This document shows positions 53,315 to 61,407 of a stretch of 63,176 nucleotides of DNA, in pieces (position 1 is the first letter of the stretch; each line of letters starts with the position of its first letter). The notes below the pieces were generated by a model that was given only the letters and a program-made list of their open reading frames with translations, did no database searches and was not told where the DNA came from. The position numbers and the translations under genes are program-made. The stretch comes from an uncultured Flavobacteriaceae bacterium (GTDB lineage: Bacteria > Bacteroidota > Bacteroidia > Flavobacteriales > Flavobacteriaceae): positions 1-63,176 of the forward strand of contig CALDUF010000004.1 in the NCBI GenBank assembly GCA_937923515.1. The letters run 5' to 3'.

Positions 53315-54193
53315 ATGAACAGTAGGTTTCTTGGAACTGGAGTTGCACTAGTAACACCTTTTAAGAGTGATTTAAGTGTAGACTATGATGCGCTTAAGGC
53401 CATAGTTGAATTCAATATTGAAAATGGCGTAGAGTATTTAGTAATATCTGGCACAACTGCTGAAAGTGTTACCATAACAAAACAAGAAAAAGAAGATATT
53501 ACAAAAGCTATTATCGCTATTAACAAAGGGCGCGTACCTTTAGTTTTAGGTATTGGAGGAAACAATACTGCTGCTGTTATTGAAGAAATAAAATGTACAG
53601 ATTTAAGTGATATTGATGCTATTCTATCGGTATCACCATATTACACAAAACCAACTCAAGAAGGCGTTTATCACCATTTTAAAGCGATTTCAGAAGCATG
53701 TCCTATCGATATTATGTTGTATAATGTACCAGGTAGAACATCTAAAAACATAGAGCCAGATACCATTATTCGCTTAGCAAACGATTTTAAAAACATTATT
53801 GCTGTAAAAGAAGCTGGTAACAGTACCTATCAATATCTACAATTATTAAAAAATAAACCAGAAGACTTTTTAGTTATTTCTGGAGATGATGATTTGGCAT
53901 TAGGTGTAACGCTCGCAGGAGGTTCTGGAGTAATATCTGTTATAGGTCAGGCATTTCCAAAGGAATTTTCAGAAATGATTCGATTAGGGTTAAAAGGCGA
54001 TGCCAAATCTGCTTACAAATTGCACTTCCGTTTAATGGATGGGATTGATTATATTTTTGAAGAAAATAACCCAGCAGGTATAAAAGCGGTTTTTGAAGCA
54101 CTAGAGTTATGCTCTGCTGCGGTAAGATTACCTTTAGTTCAAGCTTCAGATGCGTTGAAATCAAAAATATCTGAGTTTGTAAAACAATTTTAG
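53315..54193 (+). CDS. dapA: 4-hydroxy-tetrahydrodipicolinate synthase
   Basis: 292 residues. It condenses pyruvate with aspartate semialdehyde, the first step toward DAP and lysine. The Schiff-base lysine is K165 (AVKEAGNS), the catalytic tyrosine is Y136 (LYNVPGRT) and GTTAES binds pyruvate. Second gene of a three-gene unit. Together with dapF at 36.5 kb it supplies meso-DAP for the wall. Confidence 0.96.
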   Translation: MNSRFLGTGVALVTPFKSDLSVDYDALKAIVEFNIENGVEYLVISGTTAESVTITKQEKEDITKAIIAINKGRVPLVLGIGGNNTAAVIEEIKCTDLSDIDAILSVSPYYTKPTQEGVYHHFKAISEACPIDIMLYNVPGRTSKNIEPDTIIRLANDFKNIIAVKEAGNSTYQYLQLLKNKPEDFLVISGDDDLALGVTLAGGSGVISVIGQAFPKEFSEMIRLGLKGDAKSAYKLHFRLMDGIDYIFEENNPAGIKAVFEALELCSAAVRLPLVQASDALKSKISEFVKQF

Positions 54194-54194
54194 T

Positions 54195-55118
54195 TTGGGT
54201 AAAAAAATAAAAGATCCAGGTATTGGTAATACTTCTGCAGCACATGTAGGACGACTTATTAATGACAATGGCGCTTTTAATGTAGTGCATAAAAATAAAT
54301 CAAAGCGATTTTCTGAAGCCTACAATTACCTAATAAATATGTCTTGGGGACATTTTTTTGTGCTCTCCTTTATTTCATACACAGTTGCAAATATTTTATT
54401 TGCAGGTTTATATTTAGTTACTGGTATTAATGAAATAACTGCTACTACAGGAAATGTATATCAAGATTTTTTAAATGCTTTCTTCTTTTCATCACAAACA
54501 TTTACCACACTTGGTTATGGGGCAATGGCGCCATCTGGGGTAGCAAGCGGTATTATATCTTCAATAGAGGCGTTTATTGGGCTTATGTTTTTTGCTTTTG
54601 CTACAGGTTTACTTTACGGACGTTTTTCTAAACCAAGAGCCGCAATTCGGTTTTCAGAACATCTTATTTTAAATGAATTGAAAGCACACAAAGCACTGAT
54701 GTTTAGAATTGAAAATGATAGAAGAAGCACAATGATTCAACCCAAAGTTTCTGTTACACTTAAATTATCAAAGAAAAATAGAAAAGGAAATTACGTAAAC
54801 GATTTTTATAATTTAGAATTAGAACGCAGAACTATTAATTATTTGCCTACAACTTGGACTATAGTTCATAAAATTGATGAAAACAGCCCGCTATCACACT
54901 TTTTTGAAGACAATATTAAGAGCCTACAGGGCGAATTTATAGTTATGGTAAGTTATTATGATGAATCTTTCAATCAAGAAGTTCATCAAATGTACTCTTA
55001 TTTGCTAAAAGATGTTAAGTTACACTACAGGTTTTTAAAAACGTACTATTACAATGAAAAAGGCCAAATGGTACTAGATCATAAGCTTTTCAATGCCATA
55101 GAATCAACTAAAAGTTAA
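54195..55118 (+). CDS. Inward-rectifier-type (KirBac-like) potassium channel
   Basis: 307 residues from a TTG start, 1 bp after dapA. TM1 is about residues 52-76, the pore helix and filter TTLGYGAMAP cover 104-113 (TLGYG at 105-109), TM2 is about 119-141, and the cytoplasmic C-terminal part is the Kir immunoglobulin-like domain (VSVTLKLSKKNRKGNYVNDF, NYLPTTWTIVHKIDENSPL). It forms a tetrameric K+ channel in the inner membrane. Its coupling to dapA looks positional rather than functional. Confidence 0.92.
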   Translation: MGKKIKDPGIGNTSAAHVGRLINDNGAFNVVHKNKSKRFSEAYNYLINMSWGHFFVLSFISYTVANILFAGLYLVTGINEITATTGNVYQDFLNAFFFSSQTFTTLGYGAMAPSGVASGIISSIEAFIGLMFFAFATGLLYGRFSKPRAAIRFSEHLILNELKAHKALMFRIENDRRSTMIQPKVSVTLKLSKKNRKGNYVNDFYNLELERRTINYLPTTWTIVHKIDENSPLSHFFEDNIKSLQGEFIVMVSYYDESFNQEVHQMYSYLLKDVKLHYRFLKTYYYNEKGQMVLDHKLFNAIESTKS

Positions 55119-55201
55119 ATATAACTTAAACCTTGTTATTGCTACAATCGAAGAATTATTTTAGCCTTGAAATAATATTTTTTAATTACGTTTAATAAAT
55201 G

Positions 55202-55209
55202 TAATTTTG
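55202..55209 (+). promoter_or_regulatory. -7 box of the bamD operon
   Basis: TAATTTTG, 16 bp before the bamD ATG. Confidence 0.6.
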
Positions 55210-55225
55210 CACCTTGTAAAAATTT

Positions 55226-56047
55226 ATGAAGCATTTTTTTAGCATATTAGTTTTAGTCTGCACTTTAAATTCATGTAGCCAATATCAAAAGATTTTAAAA
55301 TCTGAAGATGTAGCGCTTAAATTCAAAGTAGGAGATTCTCTTTTTCAACAAGGCAAATATGAAAAAGCTAATAGGTTATTTGCTCAAATAGTACCCAAAT
55401 ATAAGGGAAAGCCACAAGCACAAAAATTGATGTATTTGTATTCTAAATCCTTTTATGAAATGAGGGATTATTATGTATCTGCTTATCAATTTGAGCGTTT
55501 TGTAGCGAGTTACCCAGAGAGTGAAAAAAAGGCTGAAGCTGCTTTTTTAAGTGCCAAAAGTTATTACAAATTATCTCCTGTGTATTCTAAAGAACAAAAA
55601 GAAACCAGAGATGCTATAGAAAAATTGCAAGAGTTTATAAATGTGCATCCAAACTCTGAGTATGTAAGTGAGGCTAATGTACTTATTAAGGAGCTAGATT
55701 TTAAACTTGAAAAAAAGGCTTTTGAAATTGCAAAACAGTACGATCATATATCTGATTACAAGGCGTCTATAAAATCATTTGATAATTTTATTTTCCAGTT
55801 TCCTGGATCAACCTTACGAGAAGAAGCATTGTTTTATAGATTAGACGCCGCTTATAAATTGGCCATTAATAGTTTAGAATATAAAAGAGGTACTTTAGTG
55901 CCTTTAAGAAAACCGCGTTTAGAGCAAGCTAAAGAATATTTTAATGTATTTAAGAAAGCTTATGCAAATTCTGAGTATCTTGCAGAGGCTGAAGAGATGG
56001 CAACAACACTAGATGAAGAAATACAAACGTACAGCGCTAAAAGTTAA
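55226..56047 (+). CDS. bamD: Outer-membrane assembly lipoprotein BamD
   Basis: 273 residues with a lipoprotein signal (CTLNSCSQY, lipidated C17). Five TPR-like repeats are visible, such as KVGDSLFQQGKYEKANRLFAQI, DYYVSAYQFERFVASYPESEKKAEAAFLSA (read in parts) and SIKSFDNFIFQFPGSTLREEA. BamD works with BamA to insert beta-barrel proteins. Operon order bamD-rpoZ-coaBC-DUF4835, with 9-10 bp gaps and one overlap. Confidence 0.93.
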   Translation: MKHFFSILVLVCTLNSCSQYQKILKSEDVALKFKVGDSLFQQGKYEKANRLFAQIVPKYKGKPQAQKLMYLYSKSFYEMRDYYVSAYQFERFVASYPESEKKAEAAFLSAKSYYKLSPVYSKEQKETRDAIEKLQEFINVHPNSEYVSEANVLIKELDFKLEKKAFEIAKQYDHISDYKASIKSFDNFIFQFPGSTLREEALFYRLDAAYKLAINSLEYKRGTLVPLRKPRLEQAKEYFNVFKKAYANSEYLAEAEEMATTLDEEIQTYSAKS

Positions 56048-56056
56048 TATATAATT

Positions 56057-56383
56057 ATGGATTTAAAGAAAACTACTGCTCCAGTAAATACGGTAACGTA
56101 TGATAGAAATCAAGTAGATGAGCCAACAGAAAACATCTACGAGGCAATATCTATCATATCTAGAAGAGCAGAACAAATCAATACAGAGATTAAAAAAGAA
56201 CTCATTGATAAGTTAGAAGAATTTGCTACTTACAATGATAGTTTAGAAGAAATCTTTGAAAATAAAGAACAAATTGAGGTGTCAAAATTTTACGAAAAAT
56301 TGCCAAAACCTCACGCTTTAGCTGTTCAAGAATGGCTAACTGATAAAATTTACTTTAGACATACTGAGGAAGACGCTCAGTAA
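56057..56383 (+). CDS. rpoZ: RNA polymerase omega subunit
   Basis: 108 residues. NTVTYDRNQVDEPTENIYEAISIISRRAEQIN (read in parts) is the Bacteroidota form of the omega domain, with the EAISIISRRAEQI helix. It helps assemble RNA polymerase. It lies between bamD and coaBC, a common place in this phylum. Confidence 0.88.
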   Translation: MDLKKTTAPVNTVTYDRNQVDEPTENIYEAISIISRRAEQINTEIKKELIDKLEEFATYNDSLEEIFENKEQIEVSKFYEKLPKPHALAVQEWLTDKIYFRHTEEDAQ

Positions 56384-56393
56384 GCACTATTAT

Positions 56394-57605
56394 ATGAGTA
56401 TACTAAGCGGCAAACACGTTCTGTTAGGCATTACTGCAGGTATTGCCGCTTATAAAACAGCTTCACTAGTTAGACTATTTATAAAATCTGGAGCCAAGGT
56501 TAAAGTTGTAATGACGCCAGCTTCCAAAGATTTTATAACACCACTTACCTTATCAACACTTTCTAAAAACCCAGTGCATTCTTCGTTTACAAATGAAGAT
56601 GATGATGACGCTGTGTGGAATAACCATGTAGAATTAGGCCTTTGGGCAGATTTATTTGTAATAGCTCCTGCTACAGCAAACACCATGTCTAAAATGGCTA
56701 ATGGTGCTTCAGATAATTTATTAATGGCTACATATTTATCAGCTAAATGCCCAGTGTATTTTGCTCCTGCAATGGATTTAGATATGTACAAACATGCCTC
56801 CACAAAAGCATCTTTTGATGCCTTAACATCATTTGGCAATATTATGATTCCTGCAACCAGTGGCGAATTGGCTAGCGGTTTGGTAGGTGAAGGTAGAATG
56901 GCAGAACCCGAAGATATTGTTTCATTCATTGAAAATGATATTTTAGATAAGCTTCCTCTAAAAGGAAAAACAGTATTAATTACAGCTGGACCCACTTATG
57001 AAGCTATAGATCCTGTACGTTTTATAGGAAACCATTCTAGCGGAAAAATGGGGTTTGAAATAGCAAAAGCATCTGCAAACTTAGGTGCCCAAGTTATATT
57101 AATAACAGGGCCAACACATCAGCACATATCACATAGTTTAATACAAGTAATTCCTGTAACTAGTGCCGATGAGATGTATAATGAAGTGCATAACTACTAT
57201 AAAGATGTTACAATTGCTATACTTTCTGCAGCTGTTGCAGATTTCACTCCAAAGGATGTAGCACTTCAAAAAATTAAAAAGAAATCTGATACTTTAACAC
57301 TAGAGTTAACACGTACAAAAGATATTTTAGCATCATTAGGCGATACTAAGAAGCATCAATTTTTAGTTGGTTTTGCGTTAGAAACGAATAATGAACTTGA
57401 AAATGCAACACAGAAATTAAAAAAGAAAAACTTAAATTTAATTGTTTTAAATTCGTTGCAAGATAAAGGTGCCGGTTTTAAAGGCGATACAAATAAAGTA
57501 ACGTTTATAGATAATAAAAATAGTGTAAAAGAGTTTCAATTAAAGTCTAAAGCTGCAGTGGCGGTAGATTTATTAAACGAAATTGTAAAACATATCCATG
57601 CGTAG
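56394..57605 (+). CDS. coaBC: Phosphopantothenoylcysteine decarboxylase/synthase CoaBC
   Basis: 403 residues, bifunctional. The N-terminal flavin-dependent CoaC half has VLLGITAGIAAYKTASLVRLF in parts, the catalytic His in WNNHVELGLWADL, and PAMDLDMYKHAST. The CoaB half begins KTVLITAGPTYEAIDPVRFIGN and contains SSGKMGFEIAKA and KIKKKSDTLTLELTRTKDIL in parts. It makes 4'-phosphopantetheine for CoA. It overlaps the next gene by 8 bp. Confidence 0.96.
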   Translation: MSILSGKHVLLGITAGIAAYKTASLVRLFIKSGAKVKVVMTPASKDFITPLTLSTLSKNPVHSSFTNEDDDDAVWNNHVELGLWADLFVIAPATANTMSKMANGASDNLLMATYLSAKCPVYFAPAMDLDMYKHASTKASFDALTSFGNIMIPATSGELASGLVGEGRMAEPEDIVSFIENDILDKLPLKGKTVLITAGPTYEAIDPVRFIGNHSSGKMGFEIAKASANLGAQVILITGPTHQHISHSLIQVIPVTSADEMYNEVHNYYKDVTIAILSAAVADFTPKDVALQKIKKKSDTLTLELTRTKDILASLGDTKKHQFLVGFALETNNELENATQKLKKKNLNLIVLNSLQDKGAGFKGDTNKVTFIDNKNSVKEFQLKSKAAVAVDLLNEIVKHIHA

Positions 57606-58485
57606 TTTTTTAATTATTCTAGTATTTAGTTTTAGTACTTTAAGTTTTGCACAAGAGCTTAATTGTACCGTTGTTGTTAATGCGCAACAAACGGGTAACG
57701 AAAATTTGCAAATTTTTAAAAATTTAGAAAAACAACTTACCGAGTTTATAAATAACACAAAGTGGACAGATAAAACATTTGCGTCTCAGGAATTGATTAA
57801 CTGTAGTATGAATATTGTGATTTCTCAATACAGTGGCGAAACGTTTCAGGCTACCTTGCAAGTACAATCTTCTAGACCTATATACGGGTCTTCATATAGC
57901 TCACCAATTTATAATTTAAATGATAAAGATTTTACATTTAGGTATTTAGAGTTTCAAAATTTGATATATAATCCAACACAATATACTTCAAATTTAATCT
58001 CAGTATTAGCATTTCATGTGTATATGATTTTGGCTTTAGATGCTGATTCTTATGAAAAAAATGGAGGAGAAGCATATTACAAACAAGCACAAACTATTTT
58101 AAATTATTCGCAACAAGAAAATTTTAGAGGTTGGAAGTTAGAGGATGGTTTACAAACCAGGTTTATTTTAATTGATAATGTATTATCAACTACATTTAAA
58201 GAATATAGAAACGTAATTTATAACTACCACAGACTTGGTTTAGATGAAATGAGTAACGATCTTAAAAAAGGAAAATCTGAAATAGCGTCAAGTTTAACTA
58301 AGTTTAAAGACATGAATGCAAGAAGACCAAACTCTTTTTTACTTCGTACCTTTTTTGATGCTAAAGCTGATGAAATTGAGCAAGTATTTACCGATGGTCC
58401 TCAAGTAAACATTGCTAATCTTAAAGATGTGTTACAAAAAGTAGCACCACTACACGCTGCTAAGTGGCGAAATATCACGTTTTAA
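57598..58485 (+). CDS. DUF4835 family exported protein
   Basis: 295 residues with a signal peptide (about 1-17, LSFAQ). ELNCTVVVNAQQTGNENLQIF, NTKWTDKTFASQELINCSMNI, FRYLEFQNLIYNPTQYTSNLISVLAFHVYMIL (read in parts) and SFLLRTFFDAKADEIEQVF are the DUF4835 core. The family is constant in this operon across Flavobacteria, suggesting an envelope role beside BamD. Function unknown. Confidence 0.88.
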   Translation: MRSFLIILVFSFSTLSFAQELNCTVVVNAQQTGNENLQIFKNLEKQLTEFINNTKWTDKTFASQELINCSMNIVISQYSGETFQATLQVQSSRPIYGSSYSSPIYNLNDKDFTFRYLEFQNLIYNPTQYTSNLISVLAFHVYMILALDADSYEKNGGEAYYKQAQTILNYSQQENFRGWKLEDGLQTRFILIDNVLSTTFKEYRNVIYNYHRLGLDEMSNDLKKGKSEIASSLTKFKDMNARRPNSFLLRTFFDAKADEIEQVFTDGPQVNIANLKDVLQKVAPLHAAKWRNITF

Positions 58486-58623
58486 TTACATAATTTTACG
58501 TTTTAATGTGCTTCATGTATCTTGGGTTACATAGGTCGTGTAAATAATTCAATTTCGGTTTTTACATCCCATCAGCAAATTCCTAATTACCTTATAAAGC
58601 AACAAATGTTTGTAGAAATTCTC

Positions 58624-58631
58624 TATTTTTG
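58624..58631 (+). promoter_or_regulatory. -7 box of recN
   Basis: TATTTTTG, 44 bp before the recN ATG. Confidence 0.6.
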
Positions 58632-58675
58632 CTTAGCGTACTAAATGCAAATTACTGTAAACCGAATATTAAACT

Positions 58676-60328
58676 ATGCTGTTATCATTAACCATAAAAA
58701 ATTATGCATTAATAGATCACCTTCAGGTAGATTTTAATGATGGTTTTACTATTATTACTGGTGAAACAGGTGCGGGAAAATCTATATTATTAGGCGGTTT
58801 ATCATTAATTCTTGGAAAACGTGCAGATTTAAGTAGTTTACGAGACAAGGATTCAAAATGTATTATTGAAGCTGTTTTTAATATTGCTAATTACAACTTG
58901 CAATCACTTTTTAAGGCCGAAGATTTAGATTATGAATCTCAAACCATTATAAGAAGAGAAATTTTACCATCAGGCAAATCTAGAGCCTTTGTAAACGATT
59001 CTCCTGTAAACTTAAGCAGTTTACAATTACTTGGTGAACGTTTAATTGATGTACATTCTCAGCATCAAACATTGCAATTAACGCAAAACGATTTTCAATT
59101 TCAAGTCATTGATGCATTAGCCAAAAATCAAAAAGAACTAGTTGCGTTTAGCACATATTTAACCAACTATAAACGTTTGAAGCAAGAGCTTTCTGAACTT
59201 TTAACATTGAAGTCTGAAGCTATAAAAGAGTACGATTACAATACATTTTTATTACATGAATTGGTTGAGGCTAATTTGGTAGATGGTGATCTAGAATCGC
59301 TCGAAGAAGAATATGAAACACTCAATAATATTGAAGATATAAAAGAACGTTTGTCTGAAGCATATCAATTATTAAGCGATGAGCAAATTGGGGCAATATC
59401 TACAATTACCAATTTAAAAAATACCTTTCAAAAATTAGCAGAGGTTTCAAAAAATTACCAAGACTTATACGAACGGATAAATAGCTGTTTGATAGAAGTT
59501 GATGATATTTATTCTGAAGTTGACGTTTTACAAGGTGACTTAGAGGCAGACCCAAACAGATTAGCCGTTGTAAATTCTAAGTTGCAAACCTTAAATAGTT
59601 TATTACAGAAACATCAGGTAGCAACAGTTACAGAGCTTATAACAATTAAAGCGGCTTTAACCGATAAAGTTGCAGTTACCGATAATTTAGACGACACCAT
59701 TCAGCTTAAAGAAAACGAAATTCTAGAATTAGAAAGTCAACTAAATACCTTAGCTCATAAAATACATAAAAAGCGAGTTACTGCTATACCTAATTTAATA
59801 AAACGATTACAATCTATTTTACTAGACTTGGGCATGCCCAATGCTCAATTTAAGTTTGAATTAATTGAAACAGATAGTTATTTTTCAAACGGAAAAGATG
59901 CCTTGTCGTTTTTATTTTCAGCAAATAAAGGCGGCGATTTTAACGCGTTGAAAAAAGCAGCATCAGGTGGTGAATTGTCTAGAATTATGTTAGCCATAAA
60001 ATTGGTGCTTTCAGAATACACACAATTACCAACAATAATGTTTGATGAGATAGATACTGGGGTTTCTGGTGAAATATCAAATAAAATGGGCGACATTATG
60101 TTACAAATGAGTAAAAATATGCAAGTGTTTTCCATAACGCATTTGCCACAAATTGCTGCAAAAGGACATTCGCATTTTAAAGTCTATAAAGCGGATGTAG
60201 ATAATATTACACAAACTAACTTAATTAAGTTGCATCATGACGATCGTATCGTAGAAATTGCACATATGTTAGGCGGCTCAGATTTATCAACCTCTGCAAT
60301 AGCACATGCCAAAGAATTACTTAATTAA
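58676..60328 (+). CDS. recN: DNA repair protein RecN
   Basis: 550 residues, SMC-like. Walker A GETGAGKS (29-36) follows LTIKNYALIDHLQVDF. A long coiled-coil region covers about 150-370. The C-terminal half has the ABC signature ASGGELSRIMLAIKL, Walker B PTIMFDEIDTGVSG and the H-loop ITHLPQIAAKGH. It acts in double-strand-break repair with RecA. Confidence 0.96.
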   Translation: MLLSLTIKNYALIDHLQVDFNDGFTIITGETGAGKSILLGGLSLILGKRADLSSLRDKDSKCIIEAVFNIANYNLQSLFKAEDLDYESQTIIRREILPSGKSRAFVNDSPVNLSSLQLLGERLIDVHSQHQTLQLTQNDFQFQVIDALAKNQKELVAFSTYLTNYKRLKQELSELLTLKSEAIKEYDYNTFLLHELVEANLVDGDLESLEEEYETLNNIEDIKERLSEAYQLLSDEQIGAISTITNLKNTFQKLAEVSKNYQDLYERINSCLIEVDDIYSEVDVLQGDLEADPNRLAVVNSKLQTLNSLLQKHQVATVTELITIKAALTDKVAVTDNLDDTIQLKENEILELESQLNTLAHKIHKKRVTAIPNLIKRLQSILLDLGMPNAQFKFELIETDSYFSNGKDALSFLFSANKGGDFNALKKAASGGELSRIMLAIKLVLSEYTQLPTIMFDEIDTGVSGEISNKMGDIMLQMSKNMQVFSITHLPQIAAKGHSHFKVYKADVDNITQTNLIKLHHDDRIVEIAHMLGGSDLSTSAIAHAKELLN

Positions 60329-60358
60329 AAAATAAACAATATAAAGTTGAAAGTTTAG

Positions 60359-60366
60359 TACTTTTG
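60359..60366 (+). promoter_or_regulatory. -7 box of fabI
   Basis: TACTTTTG, 38 bp before the fabI ATG. Confidence 0.6.
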
Positions 60367-60404
60367 GCGCATAATATAAATTGAAATAATAACTGAATAG
60401 TAGT

Positions 60405-61220
60405 ATGGCTTATAATTTATTAAAAGGAAAAAAAGGAATTATTTTTGGCGCACTAGACGAAAACTCTATTGCATGGAAAACTGCAGAAAGAGCACATGAA
60501 GAAGGAGCAGAGTTTGTATTAACAAACGCACCTATAGCCATGAGAATGGGAACTATAAAAGATTTAGCTGCAAAAACAGGGTCTCAAATTATTCCTGCAG
60601 ATGCCACTTCTATGGAAGACTTAGAGAATTTGATTGAGCAATCTATGGAAATTTTAGGTGGTAAAATAGATTTTGTATTGCATTCTATTGGTATGTCTGT
60701 AAATGTTAGAAAAGGTAAATTGTATACAGATCCTAAATATGATTTTACAACCAAAGGTTGGGACGTTTCGGCGGTATCTTTCCATAAAGTAATGAATGTC
60801 TTATATAATAAAGAGGCGATGAGTGAGTGGGGTAGTATAGTTGCTCTTACCTACATGGCAGCACAACGTGTTTTTCCAGACTATAATGACATGGCAGACA
60901 ATAAAGCTTATTTAGAGAGTATCGCGCGTAGTTTTGGATATTTCTTTGGTAGAGATCACAAGGTAAGAGTTAATACCATTTCTCAATCTCCAACACCAAC
61001 TACTGCTGGTAGTGGTGTAAAAGGATTTGATGGGTTTTTAGCTTATGCAGATAAAATGTCTCCACTAGGAAATGCCACTGCATTAGAATGTGCAGATTAT
61101 ACCATTTCATTATTCTCAGATCTAACTAAAAAAGTAACCTTACAGAACTTATTTCATGACGGTGGTTTTTCTAACATGGGAGTAAGTGACGCTGTTATGG
61201 ATAAATTTATTGAAGAATAG
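60405..61220 (+). CDS. fabI: Enoyl-[ACP] reductase FabI
   Basis: 271 residues. KGKKGIIFGALDENSIAWKT is the FabI-type NAD-binding start, with LHSIGMSV, the catalytic region LTYMAAQRVFPDYNDMADNK (Tyr and Lys spaced as in FabI) and a tail DAVMDKFIEE. It carries out the last step of fatty-acid elongation and is the usual triclosan target. Monocistronic, with its own promoter and a strong terminator. Confidence 0.95.
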   Translation: MAYNLLKGKKGIIFGALDENSIAWKTAERAHEEGAEFVLTNAPIAMRMGTIKDLAAKTGSQIIPADATSMEDLENLIEQSMEILGGKIDFVLHSIGMSVNVRKGKLYTDPKYDFTTKGWDVSAVSFHKVMNVLYNKEAMSEWGSIVALTYMAAQRVFPDYNDMADNKAYLESIARSFGYFFGRDHKVRVNTISQSPTPTTAGSGVKGFDGFLAYADKMSPLGNATALECADYTISLFSDLTKKVTLQNLFHDGGFSNMGVSDAVMDKFIEE

Positions 61221-61243
61221 TTAATATATTATCTTAATAATAT

Positions 61244-61282
61244 AAATAGGTTTTGATTTTATTAATCAAAACCTATTTTTTA
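61244..61282 (+). terminator. Terminator of fabI
   Basis: Perfect 15-bp arms AAATAGGTTTTGATT / AATCAAAACCTATTT around a short loop, followed by T6. Confidence 0.92.
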
Positions 61283-61407
61283 TGTGATATAGTTAAAAAA
61301 CATTGTATTCTACTTATAATTATTACTTGTTTTGTGAAATTTATAGTAAATAGTGTAACTTAGCTTTTTAACACAATTTTAAGATATTAACCAAAATTAC
61401 CTATTTT

